64,000 nt of DNA from Bacillus cereus (GCF_025917685.1 NZ_CP089518.1:155001-219000); one strand, 5' to 3'. Shown: positions 1 through 10,164, numbered from the stretch's first letter. A program made the numbers and translations. Notes: a model not told the origin generated them from the letters alone.

Positions 1-510
<510 letters not shown>

Positions 511-564
511 ATAATATGTAGCAATGTTATCTAGTTTTGAAGGAATATATGTTTAGATTTCTTC

Positions 565-592
565 TTGACATTCTGAAAAGAATGTGTATAAT
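565..592 (+). promoter_or_regulatory. Putative sigma-A promoter in the 23S-5S spacer
   Basis: A perfect TTGACA (565-570) and a perfect TATAAT (587-592) are separated by 16 bp, a few bases ahead of the 5S gene. It could give the 5S-tRNA block an rRNA-independent start. The same spacer must also be processed from the rRNA precursor, so the match may have no promoter role. Confidence 0.5.
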
Positions 593-599
593 GATAAAA

Positions 600-716
600 G
601 TCTGGTAATGATGGCAGAGAGGTCACACCCGTTCCCATACCGAACACGGAAGTTAAGCTCTCTAGCGCCGATGGTAGTTGGGACCTTGTCCCTGTGAGAG
701 TAGGACGTTGCCAGGC
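600..716 (+). rRNA. 5S ribosomal RNA
   Basis: A 117-nt segment with complementary ends (GTCTGGT / GCCAGGC) and the standard Bacillus 5S internal sequences (CCCATACCGAACACGGAAG, GTAGGACGTTGCC). It sits about 90 nt after the 23S 3' end, as in other Bacillus rrn operons. Confidence 0.96.
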
Positions 717-725
717 TTGTATTAT

Positions 726-800
726 TCCGCAGTAGCTCAGCGGTAGAGCTATCGGCTGTTAACCGATCGGTCGTAGGTTCGATTCCTACCTGCGGAGCCA
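726..800 (+). tRNA. tRNA-Asn (GTT)
   Basis: A cloverleaf can be folded: acceptor TCCGCAG/CTGCGGA, anticodon stem ATCGG/CCGAT with loop CTGTTAA (anticodon GTT), T arm with GGTTCGATTCC, and an encoded CCA end. First of nine tRNAs after the 5S gene. Confidence 0.95.
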
Positions 801-804
801 TTAT

Positions 805-877
805 GCTTCCATAGCTCAGCTGGTAGAGTACTTCCATGGTAAGGAAGAGGTCACCGGTTCAAGCCCGGTTGGAAGCT
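805..877 (+). tRNA. tRNA-Thr (GGT)
   Basis: Acceptor GCTTCCA pairs with TGGAAGC; anticodon stem CTTCC/GGAAG encloses loop ATGGTAA (anticodon GGT). CCA is not encoded, so the 3' end depends on nucleotidyltransferase. Confidence 0.94.
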
Positions 878-900
878 TGAGAAAAGTTTTGGATTTTTTT

Positions 901-975
901 GGCCCGTTGGTCAAGTGGTTAAGACACCGCCCTTTCACGGCGGTAACACGGGTTCGAATCCCGTACGGGTCACCA
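901..975 (+). tRNA. tRNA-Glu (TTC)
   Basis: Acceptor GGCCCGT/ACGGGTC; anticodon stem CCGCC/GGCGG with loop CTTTCAC (anticodon TTC); encoded CCA. Confidence 0.95.
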
Positions 976-980
976 CTTTT

Positions 981-1056
981 GGAGGATTAGCTCAGCTGGG
1001 AGAGCACCTGCCTTACAAGCAGGGGGTCGGCGGTTCGATCCCGTCATCCTCCACCA
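981..1056 (+). tRNA. tRNA-Val (TAC)
   Basis: Acceptor GGAGGAT/ATCCTCC; anticodon stem CCTGC/GCAGG with loop CTTACAA (anticodon TAC); encoded CCA. Confidence 0.95.
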
Positions 1057-1072
1057 TATATATTTAAATGTC

Positions 1073-1156
1073 GGAGGGGTAGCGAAGTGGCTAAACGCGG
1101 CGGACTGTAAATCCGCTCCTTCGGGTTCGGCAGTTCGAATCTGCCCCCCTCCACCA
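1073..1156 (+). tRNA. tRNA-Tyr (GTA)
   Basis: Class II tRNA with a long variable arm. Acceptor GGAGGGG/CCCCTCC; anticodon loop CTGTAAA (anticodon GTA); encoded CCA. Confidence 0.95.
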
Positions 1157-1221
1157 TTTTCTTTAAAATAACCTGAAAGGGTTTATTTTTTTGAGAAGAT
1201 AACCATACTAGTAAATATTAA

Positions 1222-1296
1222 TGGGCTATAGCCAAGCGGTAAGGCAACGGACTTTGACTCCGTCATGCGCTGGTTCGAATCCAGCTAGCCCAGCCA
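1222..1296 (+). tRNA. tRNA-Gln (TTG)
   Basis: Acceptor TGGGCTA/TAGCCCA; anticodon stem ACGGA/TCCGT with loop CTTTGAC (anticodon TTG); encoded CCA. Confidence 0.95.
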
Positions 1297-1301
1297 TTTA
1301 C

Positions 1302-1377
1302 GAGCCATTAGCTCAGTTGGTAGAGCATCTGACTTTTAATCAGAGGGTCGAAGGTTCGAATCCTTCATGGCTCACCA
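1302..1377 (+). tRNA. tRNA-Lys (TTT)
   Basis: Acceptor GAGCCAT/ATGGCTC; anticodon stem TCTGA/TCAGA with loop CTTTTAA (anticodon TTT); encoded CCA. Confidence 0.95.
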
Positions 1378-1382
1378 TTTTC

Positions 1383-1454
1383 GCGGAAGTAGTTCAGTGG
1401 TAGAATACAACCTTGCCAAGGTTGGGGTCGCGGGTTCGAATCCCGTCTTCCGCT
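1383..1454 (+). tRNA. tRNA-Gly (GCC)
   Basis: Acceptor GCGGAAG/CTTCCGC; anticodon stem CAACC/GGTTG with loop TTGCCAA (anticodon GCC). CCA is not encoded. Confidence 0.94.
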
Positions 1455-1464
1455 TTATTACTAC

Positions 1465-1537
1465 GGGGCCTTAGCTCAGCTGGGAGAGCGCCTGCCTTGC
1501 ACGCAGGAGGTCAGCGGTTCGATCCCGCTAGGCTCCA
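1465..1537 (+). tRNA. tRNA-Ala (TGC)
   Basis: Acceptor GGGGCCT/AGGCTCC; anticodon stem CTGC/GCAG with loop CTTGCAC (anticodon TGC). CCA is not encoded beyond the discriminator A. Last tRNA of the cluster, directly before the operon terminator. Confidence 0.94.
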
Positions 1538-1548
1538 TATAAATAGGG

Positions 1549-1580
1549 AAAGCTTACATCAAATGATGTAAGCTTTTTTT
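1549..1580 (+). terminator. Intrinsic terminator of the rRNA-tRNA operon
   Basis: A 12-bp stem (AAAGCTTACATC / GATGTAAGCTTT) with a 4-nt loop is followed by a run of T residues, immediately after tRNA-Ala. Confidence 0.92.
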
Positions 1581-1661
1581 GTGCTTAAATTTCACATAAA
1601 AAGACAACTTGTGTATATGTTGTTTAAAATGAAAGAAGAGCATAAATAAGGAGAGATAATT

Positions 1662-2807
1662 ATGAAAGTTGTCATTGCATCTGATTCATATAAAGAAAGT
1701 TTGAAAGCTATGGAGGCATGTGAAGCTATTGAAAGAGGTTTTGCAGCAGTTTTTCCTAAAGCAGAGTACGTTAAAGTACCAATTGGAGATGGAGGTGAAG
1801 GAACGGTCGAATCTCTTGTTGGTGCTACAATGGGAGAAATTATATCACTTAATGTGACAGGGCCGCTTGGAGAGAGCGTGCAAGCCTTTTATGGTATGTC
1901 TAAGGATAAGGAGACAGCATTTATTGAAATGGCAGCAGCATCAGGATTACAACACGTTCCAATTGAAAAGAGAAACCCACTTATTACAACAACAAAAGGG
2001 ACAGGTGAACTTATATTACATGCATTAGATCAAGGAGTGAAACACATTATTTTAGGACTTGGAGGAAGTGCTACAAATGATGGTGGGGCTGGTATGCTAT
2101 CCGCTTTAGGTACAAGGTTTATAAACAGGAAAGGTGAAGTAATAGAACCCTCTGGAGGGACATTAAATTTGATTACTACTGTTGATCTTTCTAGGATTGA
2201 TTCACGCCTAAAGGATTTAAAGTTAGAAGCAGCGTGTGATGTAGATAACCCTTTAGTTGGAGCTAGCGGGGCATCTTTTGTATTTGCGAGACAAAAGGGC
2301 GCAAATGTAGAGATGATGAAAGAGCTAGATGAGAATTTAAAACATTATGCTAATATACTTAAACAACATGTATCTTTAGATGTATCTGAAATACCGGGGG
2401 CGGGGGCAGCTGGAGGAATGGGAGCAGCTGTCGTTGCGGTGCTAAAGGGGCAGTTAAGAAAAGGAATTGAAATTGTATTAGATTATACAAATTTTGATAA
2501 GTGTATAGAGGGCGCCGATCTGATTGTAACTGGTGAGGGAAGAATAGATGAACAAACAGCGTATGGAAAAGCTCCTGTTGGTGTCGCGAAGCGGGCGAAA
2601 TATCGTCATATTCCTGTAATTGCTATTGGTGGATCTGTATCCTCGAATTATACGACTGTTTACGAAAAGGGAATTGATGCAGTGTTTAGTATTACAGCGA
2701 GTCCAATGACATTAGAAGAAGCATATAAAAGGGCAGAAGAGAATATCGAAATGACAGCAAGAAATATTGCAACAGTGTGGAAATTAGCATCAGAAAAACG
2801 CTTCTAA
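1662..2807 (+). CDS. glxK: Glycerate kinase
   Basis: The 381-aa product belongs to the GarK/GlxK glycerate kinase family, which phosphorylates glycerate with ATP in the cytoplasm and feeds it into lower glycolysis. Family marks seen are the N-terminal IASDSYKESLKAMEA, the IGDGGEGTVE segment, the glycine-rich GLGGSATNDGGAGML near residue 130 and GAAGGMGAA in the second half. Length matches the family (about 380 aa). A Shine-Dalgarno AAGGAGAG lies about 8 nt before the ATG. The gene stands alone between the rRNA-tRNA terminator and its own terminator. Confidence 0.93.
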   Translation: MKVVIASDSYKESLKAMEACEAIERGFAAVFPKAEYVKVPIGDGGEGTVESLVGATMGEIISLNVTGPLGESVQAFYGMSKDKETAFIEMAAASGLQHVPIEKRNPLITTTKGTGELILHALDQGVKHIILGLGGSATNDGGAGMLSALGTRFINRKGEVIEPSGGTLNLITTVDLSRIDSRLKDLKLEAACDVDNPLVGASGASFVFARQKGANVEMMKELDENLKHYANILKQHVSLDVSEIPGAGAAGGMGAAVVAVLKGQLRKGIEIVLDYTNFDKCIEGADLIVTGEGRIDEQTAYGKAPVGVAKRAKYRHIPVIAIGGSVSSNYTTVYEKGIDAVFSITASPMTLEEAYKRAEENIEMTARNIATVWKLASEKRF

Positions 2808-2824
2808 ATGTAGAAGTGTTTTTT
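2798..2824 (+). terminator. Terminator of glxK
   Basis: An 8-bp stem (ACGCTTCT / AGAAGTGT, one G-T pair) with a T-run. It overlaps the glxK stop codon. Confidence 0.8.
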
Positions 2825-3075
2825 AATCCATTTATTTGATGATATTTTGCATAATCCTGAGTGATGATGGAGAAAAGTGCGGATAAAAATATTAGCTGAT
2901 AGAAAAGTCAGTTGTTTCACTAAGTTAACTTTATACATAGAATAGTCTTAAAATTTAGGTTTCAATGAGTGTACAAGTGAATATATTGTATATCCATGCA
3001 GAAAAATGTCGAGTTGAGTCAGACTATATAAAAGATTTAAAATATTTAGGAAGGCATAAAAGGGGGATACTATCT

Positions 3076-3969
3076 ATGAAAAAAGAAATCTCAGTTATTG
3101 GAGTTCCAATGGATTTAGGACAGATGCGTCGCGGGGTTGATATGGGACCAAGCGCGATCCGTTATGCAGGGGTAATTGAAAGAATTGAACAAATTGGATA
3201 TGACGTTAAAGATTTGGGAGATATATGTATTGAGAGAGAAAAAGAAGTAGATGAAAATACAAAATTAAGAAACCTTACACAAGTTGCAACTGTATGTAAT
3301 GAATTAGCAAGTAAGGTTGATCATATTATAGAAGAAGGTCGTTTTCCACTTGTATTAGGCGGTGACCATAGTATTGCTATCGGTACGCTAGCTGGTGTAG
3401 CGAAACATTATAAAAATTTAGGTGTTATTTGGTATGATGCACATGGTGATTTAAATACAGAAGAGACTTCACCATCTGGAAATATTCACGGTATGTCACT
3501 TGCTGCAAGTTTAGGCTATGGACATCCGACGCTTGTAGACTTATATGAAGCATATCCAAAGGTGAAAAAAGAGAACGTTGTAATTATCGGTGCACGTGCA
3601 TTGGATGAAGGAGAAAAAGACTTTATTCGCGATGAAGGCATTAAAGTATTCTCAATGCATGAAATCGATCGTATGGGTATGACGGCTGTTATGGAAGAAA
3701 CAATTGCGTATTTATCTCATACGGATGGTGTCCATTTATCATTAGATCTAGATGGGCTTGATCCTCATGACGCACCAGGAGTTGGAACACCTGTAATTGG
3801 CGGTCTATCTTATCGTGAAAGCCACTTAGCGATGGAGATGTTAGCAGAAGCTGATATTGTTACATCTGCTGAGTTTGTTGAAGTAAATACAATTTTAGAT
3901 GAGAGAAACAGAACAGCAACAACAGCGGTTGCTTTAATGGGTTCTTTATTCGGTGAAAAACTGAAATAA
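3076..3969 (+). CDS. rocF: Arginase
   Basis: A 297-aa arginase of the ureohydrolase family that hydrolyses arginine to ornithine and urea in arginine catabolism. All binuclear manganese-site motifs are visible: GGDHS, DAHGD and SLDLDGLDP, plus [10 protein letters not shown]. The start was placed at the ATG at 3076 because AAAGGGGGAT precedes it and the protein then begins with the typical [16 protein letters not shown]. The same frame is open back to 2965, but that gives a 37-residue extension without a ribosome-binding site. It is a monocistronic unit, unlike the B. subtilis rocDEF operon. Confidence 0.96.
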   Translation: MKKEISVIGVPMDLGQMRRGVDMGPSAIRYAGVIERIEQIGYDVKDLGDICIEREKEVDENTKLRNLTQVATVCNELASKVDHIIEEGRFPLVLGGDHSIAIGTLAGVAKHYKNLGVIWYDAHGDLNTEETSPSGNIHGMSLAASLGYGHPTLVDLYEAYPKVKKENVVIIGARALDEGEKDFIRDEGIKVFSMHEIDRMGMTAVMEETIAYLSHTDGVHLSLDLDGLDPHDAPGVGTPVIGGLSYRESHLAMEMLAEADIVTSAEFVEVNTILDERNRTATTAVALMGSLFGEKLK

Positions 3970-3976
3970 ATGTAAG

Positions 3977-4003
3977 AAAAGCAACTGTGAAGTTGCTTTT
4001 TTT
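3977..4003 (+). terminator. Terminator of rocF
   Basis: A 10-bp stem (AAAAGCAACT / AGTTGCTTTT) with a GTGA tetraloop and trailing T-run. Confidence 0.9.
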
Positions 4004-4097
4004 ATTGGGAAATAGGCGTATAATTATGATTGATATTATACTGTAGGGTAAGAAAGGTTGACATCTTACCAATTTAAGCTAAAGGGGGCGTTTGTAA

Positions 4098-4125
4098 TTG
4101 TCGTTTGTTTCATGTATGGTATAAT
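4098..4125 (+). promoter_or_regulatory. Putative sigma-A promoter of cdaA-cdaR-glmM
   Basis: TTGTCG (4098-4103), a 16-bp spacer and TATAAT (4120-4125), with an extended -10 TGG just before it. It is about 90 bp ahead of cdaA and is the best match in the intergenic region. Confidence 0.55.
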
Positions 4126-4216
4126 TAACTAGTTGTTGGAAATACATACAGATAGAGCATAAAATAATATTTCAATATATGGATAGAATTGCTCGTAAGT
4201 AGGAGGAAGGGTTAGC

Positions 4217-5038
4217 ATGCCTTTTGAAGATACGACCATTTTGAAATATCTTAGTACGGCATTAGATATTGCTGTTGTATGGTTTATTATATATAAGCTA
4301 ATTCTTATAATCCGGGGCACGAAGGCTGTTCAACTTTTAAAAGGTATTACAGTTATTATTGTCGTCCGGATGATCAGTATTTTACTTGAATTGCATACGC
4401 TATATTGGCTAACGGAACAAGTATTAACGTGGGGATTCCTAGCTGTTATTATTATCTTCCAGCCAGAATTGCGAAGAGCACTTGAGCAGCTAGGACGAGG
4501 TAGTCTGTTTTCGCGTGTGGGAACTCACGAGGAAGATGAACCTGAAATTGTTGCAACAGCGATAGCGAAAGCTACGGAATATATGGGAAAACGTAGAATA
4601 GGTGCATTAATTACGTTGTCAAAAGAGACTGGGATGGGTGACTATGTGGAAACGGGTATTCCGCTGAACGCAAATGTGTCATCAGAACTACTCATTAATA
4701 TTTTTATCCCTAATACCCCTCTTCATGATGGAGCAGTAATTATGCAGGGAAGTACAATTAAAGCAGCAGCATGTTATCTTCCGCTATCAGAAAGTCCGTT
4801 TATTTCTAAGGAGTTAGGAACAAGGCATCGCGCTGCAATGGGAGTTAGTGAAGTTACTGATAGTATTACAGTAGTTGTGTCGGAAGAAACGGGTCAAATT
4901 TCTTTAACGAAAAACGGTGAGTTACATCGTGATTTGAAGACAGAGCAGCTGAAGGATATGTTGTTAGCAGAATTTAGTGGGAACGAAAAAACGACTTCTT
5001 CGTCTTTATGGAATTGGAGGAGAAAGCGTCATGGATAA
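4217..5038 (+). CDS. cdaA: Diadenylate cyclase CdaA (DisA_N domain, membrane)
   Basis: A 273-aa membrane-bound diadenylate cyclase that condenses two ATP into the second messenger c-di-AMP, which governs potassium, osmotic and cell-wall homeostasis. Three hydrophobic segments occupy roughly residues 10-90, followed by the cytoplasmic DAC domain. The catalytic DGA motif (LHDGAV, Asp171) and the RHR motif (GTRHRAA, residues 203-205) are both intact. A Shine-Dalgarno AGGAGGAAGG precedes the ATG. The gene overlaps cdaR by 8 nt and is followed by glmM, the conserved Firmicute cdaA-cdaR-glmM arrangement in which both neighbours modulate cyclase activity. Confidence 0.96.
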   Translation: MPFEDTTILKYLSTALDIAVVWFIIYKLILIIRGTKAVQLLKGITVIIVVRMISILLELHTLYWLTEQVLTWGFLAVIIIFQPELRRALEQLGRGSLFSRVGTHEEDEPEIVATAIAKATEYMGKRRIGALITLSKETGMGDYVETGIPLNANVSSELLINIFIPNTPLHDGAVIMQGSTIKAAACYLPLSESPFISKELGTRHRAAMGVSEVTDSITVVVSEETGQISLTKNGELHRDLKTEQLKDMLLAEFSGNEKTTSSSLWNWRRKRHG

Positions 5039-6506
5039 GCTAATGGAGAATCATTGGTTTTTAAAAGGAATCTCATTACTATTGGCGTGTATGCTTTTTA
5101 TGTCAGCAACTTTAACCGAAAAAAATACGACAGCGAGTATATTACCTTTCGTAAATGAAACGAAAGAAACATTAACTGATTATCCCATTACTATTAAGTA
5201 TGATGAAGAGAAGTATATTGTAAGTGGTATTCCACCAGGTGGAGTCAAGGTGAAGTTAGAAGGCCCAAAAGCATCGGTCGCTGCAACAAAAGCAAAAAGC
5301 CAATTTAATATACCAGTTGATTTGCGAGACAGTCGAGTAGGAACCTATGAAGTTTCTTTAAAAGCGAACGGGCTTCCAGATGATGTGAAAGGGACAGTTC
5401 AACCATCAACAATTAAAGTCACTCTTCATGAAAAAGCGAAAAAGTATGTTCATGTGGATTTGAAATTATCAAATGAAGATCAGATGCCAGCAGGTTCTAC
5501 TATTGAGAAATCGAGTATTAAGCCCGACACTGTTGAAGTAGTTGGAACAAAAGAAGAAATAGAAAGTATTTCATCTGCTAAGGCATATATCGACTTAAAA
5601 GGCGTGAATAAAACTGTTACAAAAACAGCAGACGTTACATTGTACAATAAAGAAGGGAAACGTTTAAATGTAAAAACGAGTCCATCTAAAATAAGTGTAA
5701 CCGTGAATGTAGTGACACAACCTACAGCAAATAACGTCGAAAAAACAGTACCTCTAACATATTCGAAAAAAGGGAATTTGCCAGAGGGTTTAGCTGTTAC
5801 AAATATTAATGTTGAACCAAAAGAGGTAACGATAGCAGGTCCAAAAGACATTTTGGATAATATACAATCTATAGAGGGGGTCGAGGTAGATCTTAGTCAA
5901 TTGACGGATTCTACAACATTCGATGCCTCTGTTTTATTGCCAAAAGGTGTGACAAGTGCAAAACCAAATCAAGTGAAGGTTTCTGTAGGGGTACAAAAGG
6001 TAAAACAAACGAAAAGTAAAACTATAGAGGGTATCCCGATTCAAAAAAATGGAATTCCGAATGATGTTACTGCTCAGCTACTTTCGCCACAGGATGGAAA
6101 GATAAGCGTTGATATTTCAGGAGAAGCAAGTATAGTAGATAAAATAACAGCTGCTCAAATAACAGCTGCGATTAATCTGCAAAATGTATCTCCGGGGACG
6201 AAGGATGTTTCTATTCAAGTGAGCGGTCCTGGTAATATTTCGATAGAACCAAAACAAAAAGGTGCTAAAGTCACAATTGTGAAGAAAGAAAAACCAGATA
6301 AAGAAGTACAGGGTAATATTGAACAACCAGATCCAGCAAACAATAAAGAAAATCAAACTGAAAAACCAAAAAATCCGGAACCGGATCCAGAAAAGGATCA
6401 GGGAAAAGATAAAGAAAAAGATAAAGAAAATGGCCAAGAAACGAGCCAAGAACCAACAGTAGATAATCACAAAGAGCATGAAAAAGGAGCGAATAATAAT
6501 GGGTAA
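5031..6506 (+). CDS. cdaR: CdaA regulatory protein CdaR (YbbR domains)
   Basis: A 491-aa extracytoplasmic regulator of CdaA. One N-terminal membrane anchor (about residues 8-25, [15 protein letters not shown]) is followed by four YbbR-type beta repeats, each with a VxxxGPK or [12 protein letters not shown] element. The tail of about 70 residues is very rich in Lys, Glu, Pro and Asp and is probably disordered. The start at 5031 was chosen because GGAGGAGAAAG lies just upstream; the frame is open further back only inside cdaA. It overlaps cdaA by 8 nt and glmM by 8 nt, which suggests translational coupling of all three. Confidence 0.94.
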   Translation: MDKLMENHWFLKGISLLLACMLFMSATLTEKNTTASILPFVNETKETLTDYPITIKYDEEKYIVSGIPPGGVKVKLEGPKASVAATKAKSQFNIPVDLRDSRVGTYEVSLKANGLPDDVKGTVQPSTIKVTLHEKAKKYVHVDLKLSNEDQMPAGSTIEKSSIKPDTVEVVGTKEEIESISSAKAYIDLKGVNKTVTKTADVTLYNKEGKRLNVKTSPSKISVTVNVVTQPTANNVEKTVPLTYSKKGNLPEGLAVTNINVEPKEVTIAGPKDILDNIQSIEGVEVDLSQLTDSTTFDASVLLPKGVTSAKPNQVKVSVGVQKVKQTKSKTIEGIPIQKNGIPNDVTAQLLSPQDGKISVDISGEASIVDKITAAQITAAINLQNVSPGTKDVSIQVSGPGNISIEPKQKGAKVTIVKKEKPDKEVQGNIEQPDPANNKENQTEKPKNPEPDPEKDQGKDKEKDKENGQETSQEPTVDNHKEHEKGANNNG

Positions 6507-7845
6507 ATATTTTGGTACAGACGGAGTACGCGGGGTTGCAAATAAGGAATTAACACCTGAATTAGCATTCAAAATTGGACGTTTTGGCGGCTATGTATTA
6601 ACAAAAGATACAGATCGTCCAAAAGTAATTATTGGCCGTGATACACGTGTATCTGGACATATGTTAGAAGGAGCTTTAGTAGCAGGCCTATTATCAACTG
6701 GAGCAGAAGTAATGCGTCTTGGTGTTATTTCTACACCAGGTGTGGCTTATTTAACAAAAGCTTTAGATGCACAAGCGGGTGTTATGATTTCTGCATCTCA
6801 TAATCCAGTACAAGATAATGGAATTAAGTTCTTCGGTTCAGATGGTTTTAAATTAACAGATGAGCAAGAAGCTGAAATTGAAGCATTATTAGACAAAGAA
6901 GTTGACGAGTTACCACGTCCAACAGGTACTAACCTTGGCCAAGTGAGTGATTATTTTGAAGGTGGACAAAAGTATTTACAATACATTAAACAAACTGTAG
7001 AGGAAGATTTCTCTGGTTTACATATTGCTTTAGATTGCGCACACGGTGCGACTTCTTCTTTAGCTCCATACTTATTTGCAGACTTAGAAGCTGATATTTC
7101 AACGATGGGAACTTCTCCAAACGGTATGAATATTAACGAAGGTGTAGGATCTACACATCCAGAAGTCTTAGCTGAATTAGTAAAAGAAAAAGGTGCTGAT
7201 ATCGGACTTGCTTTTGATGGTGATGGCGACCGTTTAATCGCGGTAGATGAAAAAGGAAACATCGTTGACGGCGATCAAATTATGTTTATTTGTGCGAAGT
7301 ATATGAAAGAAACTGGTCAATTGAAACATAATACAGTTGTTTCAACAGTTATGAGTAACTTAGGCTTCTATAAAGCACTTGAAGCAAACAATATTACAAG
7401 TGATAAAACAGCAGTTGGTGACCGCTACGTAATGGAAGAAATGAAACGTGGTGGATATAATCTGGGCGGAGAACAATCAGGTCACATTATCTTACTTGAT
7501 TACATTACAACTGGTGATGGAATGTTAAGTGCACTTCAACTTGTAAACATCATGAAAATGACGAAAAAGCCATTATCTGAGCTTGCAGGCGAGATGACAA
7601 AATTCCCACAATTACTAGTAAACGTTCGTGTAACAGATAAAAAACTAGCATTAGAAAATGAGAAAATTAAAGAAATTATTTGTGTTGTAGAGGAAGAAAT
7701 GAACGGAGACGGTCGTATTCTTGTTCGTCCATCTGGAACAGAACCACTTATTCGTGTAATGGCAGAAGCACCGACACAAGAAATTTGTGATGGATATGTA
7801 CATCGTATTGTAGAAGTTGTGAAAGCTGAAGTTGGCGTTGAATAA
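6499..7845 (+). CDS. glmM: Phosphoglucosamine mutase
   Basis: A 448-aa phosphohexomutase converting glucosamine-6-phosphate to glucosamine-1-phosphate for UDP-GlcNAc and peptidoglycan synthesis. It starts with the typical [12 protein letters not shown]. The phosphoserine loop [10 protein letters not shown] (Ser100), the metal-binding DGDGDR and the sugar-phosphate-binding [12 protein letters not shown] are all present. Length equals that of B. subtilis GlmM. The start at 6499 is preferred over an in-frame ATG at 6478 because AAAAAGGAGC is correctly spaced for it. GlmM is known to bind and inhibit CdaA in related bacteria, which fits the shared operon. Confidence 0.97.
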   Translation: MGKYFGTDGVRGVANKELTPELAFKIGRFGGYVLTKDTDRPKVIIGRDTRVSGHMLEGALVAGLLSTGAEVMRLGVISTPGVAYLTKALDAQAGVMISASHNPVQDNGIKFFGSDGFKLTDEQEAEIEALLDKEVDELPRPTGTNLGQVSDYFEGGQKYLQYIKQTVEEDFSGLHIALDCAHGATSSLAPYLFADLEADISTMGTSPNGMNINEGVGSTHPEVLAELVKEKGADIGLAFDGDGDRLIAVDEKGNIVDGDQIMFICAKYMKETGQLKHNTVVSTVMSNLGFYKALEANNITSDKTAVGDRYVMEEMKRGGYNLGGEQSGHIILLDYITTGDGMLSALQLVNIMKMTKKPLSELAGEMTKFPQLLVNVRVTDKKLALENEKIKEIICVVEEEMNGDGRILVRPSGTEPLIRVMAEAPTQEICDGYVHRIVEVVKAEVGVE

Positions 7846-7857
7846 TTCGCCGATTCT

Positions 7858-7893
7858 ATGAAAAAGGAGCACAAAAAGTGCTCCTTTTTCATA
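7858..7893 (+). terminator. Terminator of cdaA-cdaR-glmM
   Basis: A 13-bp perfect stem (GAAAAAGGAGCAC / GTGCTCCTTTTTC) with a 5-nt loop separates glmM from the glmS leader. Confidence 0.92.
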
Positions 7894-7993
7894 TGTTTTA
7901 TAGACAATGAAAAAAATTTCATTGACGATTTATATTGTTTGTTATACGATGGTCTTGTTCTTTTTCTCAAAGGAAATATTGTAAATTATAAAA

Positions 7994-8134
7994 GCGCCAG
8001 AACTACAAGTAGTGTAGTTGACGAGGTGGAGTTTATCGAGATTTCGGCGGATGACTCCCGGTTGTTCATCACAACCGCAAACTTTTACTTAAAACATTAA
8101 GGTGACTTAGTGGACAAAGGTGAAAGTGTGATGA
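7994..8134 (+). ncRNA. glmS ribozyme-riboswitch
   Basis: A glucosamine-6-phosphate-activated self-cleaving ribozyme in the glmS leader. Conserved core pieces are readable: AGCGCCAGAACT at the cleavage site (cut expected before G7994), GACGAGGTGGAGTTTATCGA, TTTCGGCGGATGACTCCCGG, the P3.1/P4 element TTGTTCATCACAACCGCA, and the 3' GGTGACTTAGTGGACAAAGG region. When GlcN6P accumulates, cleavage destabilises the glmS mRNA. The 3' limit is by analogy with minimal ribozyme constructs. Confidence 0.95.
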
Positions 8135-8143
8135 GAGAAAAGG

Positions 8144-8250
8144 AACGGATGAATACTAGCTGTATAAGTATATACGGACTTTAACCCAATCGAGAGGAAG
8201 GTGAAAGCCGTTACAAGCTTACAGGGCTAGCAATATGTAATCCGTTTTTT
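8144..8250 (+). promoter_or_regulatory. Structured leader element with terminator-like end, between ribozyme and glmS
   Basis: AACGGAT (8144-8150) pairs perfectly with ATCCGTT (8240-8246), and CTAGC (8156-8160) pairs with GCTAG (8226-8230). A small hairpin GTATA/TATAC (8162-8175) sits inside. The outer stem runs straight into a T-run (8245-8250). It has the shape of a long-range or multibranch terminator lying after the ribozyme and 80 nt before the glmS start. I do not recognise it as a known riboswitch. Confidence 0.4.
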
Positions 8251-8327
8251 TAATATAAATAAATGGTATCGGACTATGTCGTTACATGTTCGCAAAGCAG
8301 TGTAAGCATTTGTAACGGCGACTAAAC

Positions 8328-10130
8328 ATGTGTGGAATTGTAGGATTTATTGGAGAGCAAGATGCAAAGGAAATTTTATTAAAAGGTTTAGAAAAACTAG
8401 AATATCGTGGATATGATTCAGCAGGTATTGCAGTACAAGCAGAGAACGGTGTTGTTGTATACAAAGAAAAAGGCCGTATTGCAAAGCTTCGCGAAATCGT
8501 AGATGAGAACGTAGCAGCAAGCGTAGGGATTGGACATACACGCTGGGCTACACATGGTGTTCCAAGTAAGTTAAACGCGCATCCGCATCAAAGTACATCA
8601 AAACGCTTTACACTAGTTCATAACGGTGTAATTGAAAACTATGAATTAGTGAAAAAGGAATATTTACAAGATGTAACGTTCGTAAGTGAAACAGATACAG
8701 AAATTATCGTACAGCTTATGGAACAACAAGTGAGCACAGGATTAAGTGTAGAAGAAGCGTTCCGTAATACGCTATCTCTTTTACATGGCTCTTATGCAAT
8801 CGGATTACTTGATGCTGAAAATCCAAACATGATTTATGTTGCTAAAAACAAAAGCCCGCTATTAGTAGGTGTTGGTGACAACTTTAATGTTGTGGCGAGC
8901 GACGCTATGGCGATGTTACAAGTTACAGATCAATTTATCGAGTTAATGGATAAAGAAATCGTAATTGTAACGAAAGAAAGCATTACAATTAAAAACTTAC
9001 AAGGTGAAACGATTGAACGTGCACCTTATACAGCGGAATTAGACGCAAGTGATATTGAAAAAGGAACGTATCCTCATTTCATGCTTAAAGAAATCGATGA
9101 GCAACCACTTGTAATCCGTAATATAATTCAAAAGTATCAAGATGAAAATGGCGAGATTGAACTGGATGCAGATATCCGTAACGCAATTTTAGATAGCGAT
9201 CGCATTTACATCATTGCATGTGGAACAAGTTATCATGCAGGTCTTGTTGGAAAGCAATTCATCGAGAAATTTGCGAAAGTACCAGTTGAAGTACACGTAG
9301 CAAGTGAATTCTCTTACAATATGCCATTATTAACAGAAAGACCATTCTTCATTTACATTTCACAAAGTGGTGAAACAGCTGATAGCCGTGCAGTACTTGT
9401 GCAAACAAATGAAATGGGTCATAAAGCATTAACGATTACAAATGTACCTGGTTCTACGCTTTCTCGTGAAGCTGATTATACACTTCCGTTATATGCGGGA
9501 CCAGAAATTGCAGTTGCATCAACGAAAGCTTACACAGCACAACTTGCAGTACTTTCAATCTTAGCAGCTGACATTGCAAAAGCTAAAGGTGAAATTCTTG
9601 ATTTTGATTTAACTCACGAACTAGGACTTGTAGCAAATGCAATGGTAGTACTTTGTGATCAAAAAGAAGAGATGGACGCATTAGCAAAACAATTTTTAGC
9701 AACAACGCGTAACTGCTTCTTCATCGGACGTAGCGTAGACTTCTTCGTAGGTTTAGAAGGTGCGTTAAAACTAAAAGAAATCTCTTACATCCAAGCAGAA
9801 GGATTTGCTGGAGGAGAATTAAAACACGGTACAATTGCCTTAATCGAAAACGGTACACCAGTTATCGCACTTGCTACACAAGAGCACGTAAACCTTGGAA
9901 TTCGTGGTAACGTGAAAGAAGTAGTAGCGCGCGGGGCTAACCCATGTATCATCTCAATGAAAGGCTTAGAAATGGAAGGTGACAGCTTCGTATTACCAGC
10001 TGTACACGAAGCACTAGCACCGCTAGTAGCAGTTATTCCATTACAACTTATCTCATACTACGCAGCACTTCACCGCGAATGTGACGTTGATAAGCCACGT
10101 AACTTAGCTAAGTCTGTTACTGTTGAGTAG
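8328..10130 (+). CDS. glmS: Glutamine-fructose-6-phosphate aminotransferase (isomerizing)
   Basis: The 600-aa enzyme makes glucosamine-6-phosphate from fructose-6-phosphate and glutamine, the first step to amino sugars. The N-terminal Ntn-hydrolase domain begins MCGIVGFIG, so Cys2 becomes the nucleophile after Met removal; this fixes the start. GHTRWATHG and HNGVIENY belong to the glutaminase site. Two SIS domains follow ([18 protein letters not shown], then [21 protein letters not shown]). The C-terminal LAKSVTVE is typical. No Shine-Dalgarno sequence is visible within 20 nt of the ATG, while CGTTACA/TGTAACG (8280-8286/8311-8317) can form a hairpin just upstream. Confidence 0.97.
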   Translation: MCGIVGFIGEQDAKEILLKGLEKLEYRGYDSAGIAVQAENGVVVYKEKGRIAKLREIVDENVAASVGIGHTRWATHGVPSKLNAHPHQSTSKRFTLVHNGVIENYELVKKEYLQDVTFVSETDTEIIVQLMEQQVSTGLSVEEAFRNTLSLLHGSYAIGLLDAENPNMIYVAKNKSPLLVGVGDNFNVVASDAMAMLQVTDQFIELMDKEIVIVTKESITIKNLQGETIERAPYTAELDASDIEKGTYPHFMLKEIDEQPLVIRNIIQKYQDENGEIELDADIRNAILDSDRIYIIACGTSYHAGLVGKQFIEKFAKVPVEVHVASEFSYNMPLLTERPFFIYISQSGETADSRAVLVQTNEMGHKALTITNVPGSTLSREADYTLPLYAGPEIAVASTKAYTAQLAVLSILAADIAKAKGEILDFDLTHELGLVANAMVVLCDQKEEMDALAKQFLATTRNCFFIGRSVDFFVGLEGALKLKEISYIQAEGFAGGELKHGTIALIENGTPVIALATQEHVNLGIRGNVKEVVARGANPCIISMKGLEMEGDSFVLPAVHEALAPLVAVIPLQLISYYAALHRECDVDKPRNLAKSVTVE

Positions 10131-10164
10131 AGGTTGGTAGATTTGAAATAAATTTGTGAAGCTT

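Noticed and set aside
1221..1403. A 60-codon frame over tRNA-Gln and tRNA-Lys
   Set aside because: It is the translation of tRNA genes whose cloverleafs are clear.
2834..2850. A sigma-54-like TGATGA..TTGCA element upstream of rocF
   Set aside because: The spacing is one base short and the GG of the -24 box is missing; too weak to call although roc genes are often sigma-54 dependent.
2965..3075. An N-terminal extension of arginase
   Set aside because: No ribosome-binding site, and the extension does not fit the arginase family start.
6117..6572. Long minus-strand frames under the cdaR tail and glmM start
   Set aside because: They arise from the repetitive Lys/Glu/Asp-rich codons of the CdaR tail and encode implausible Phe/Leu-rich strings.
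7858..8100. An 80-codon plus-strand frame between glmM and glmS
   Set aside because: It begins in the glmM terminator and runs through the glmS ribozyme, which explains this sequence better.
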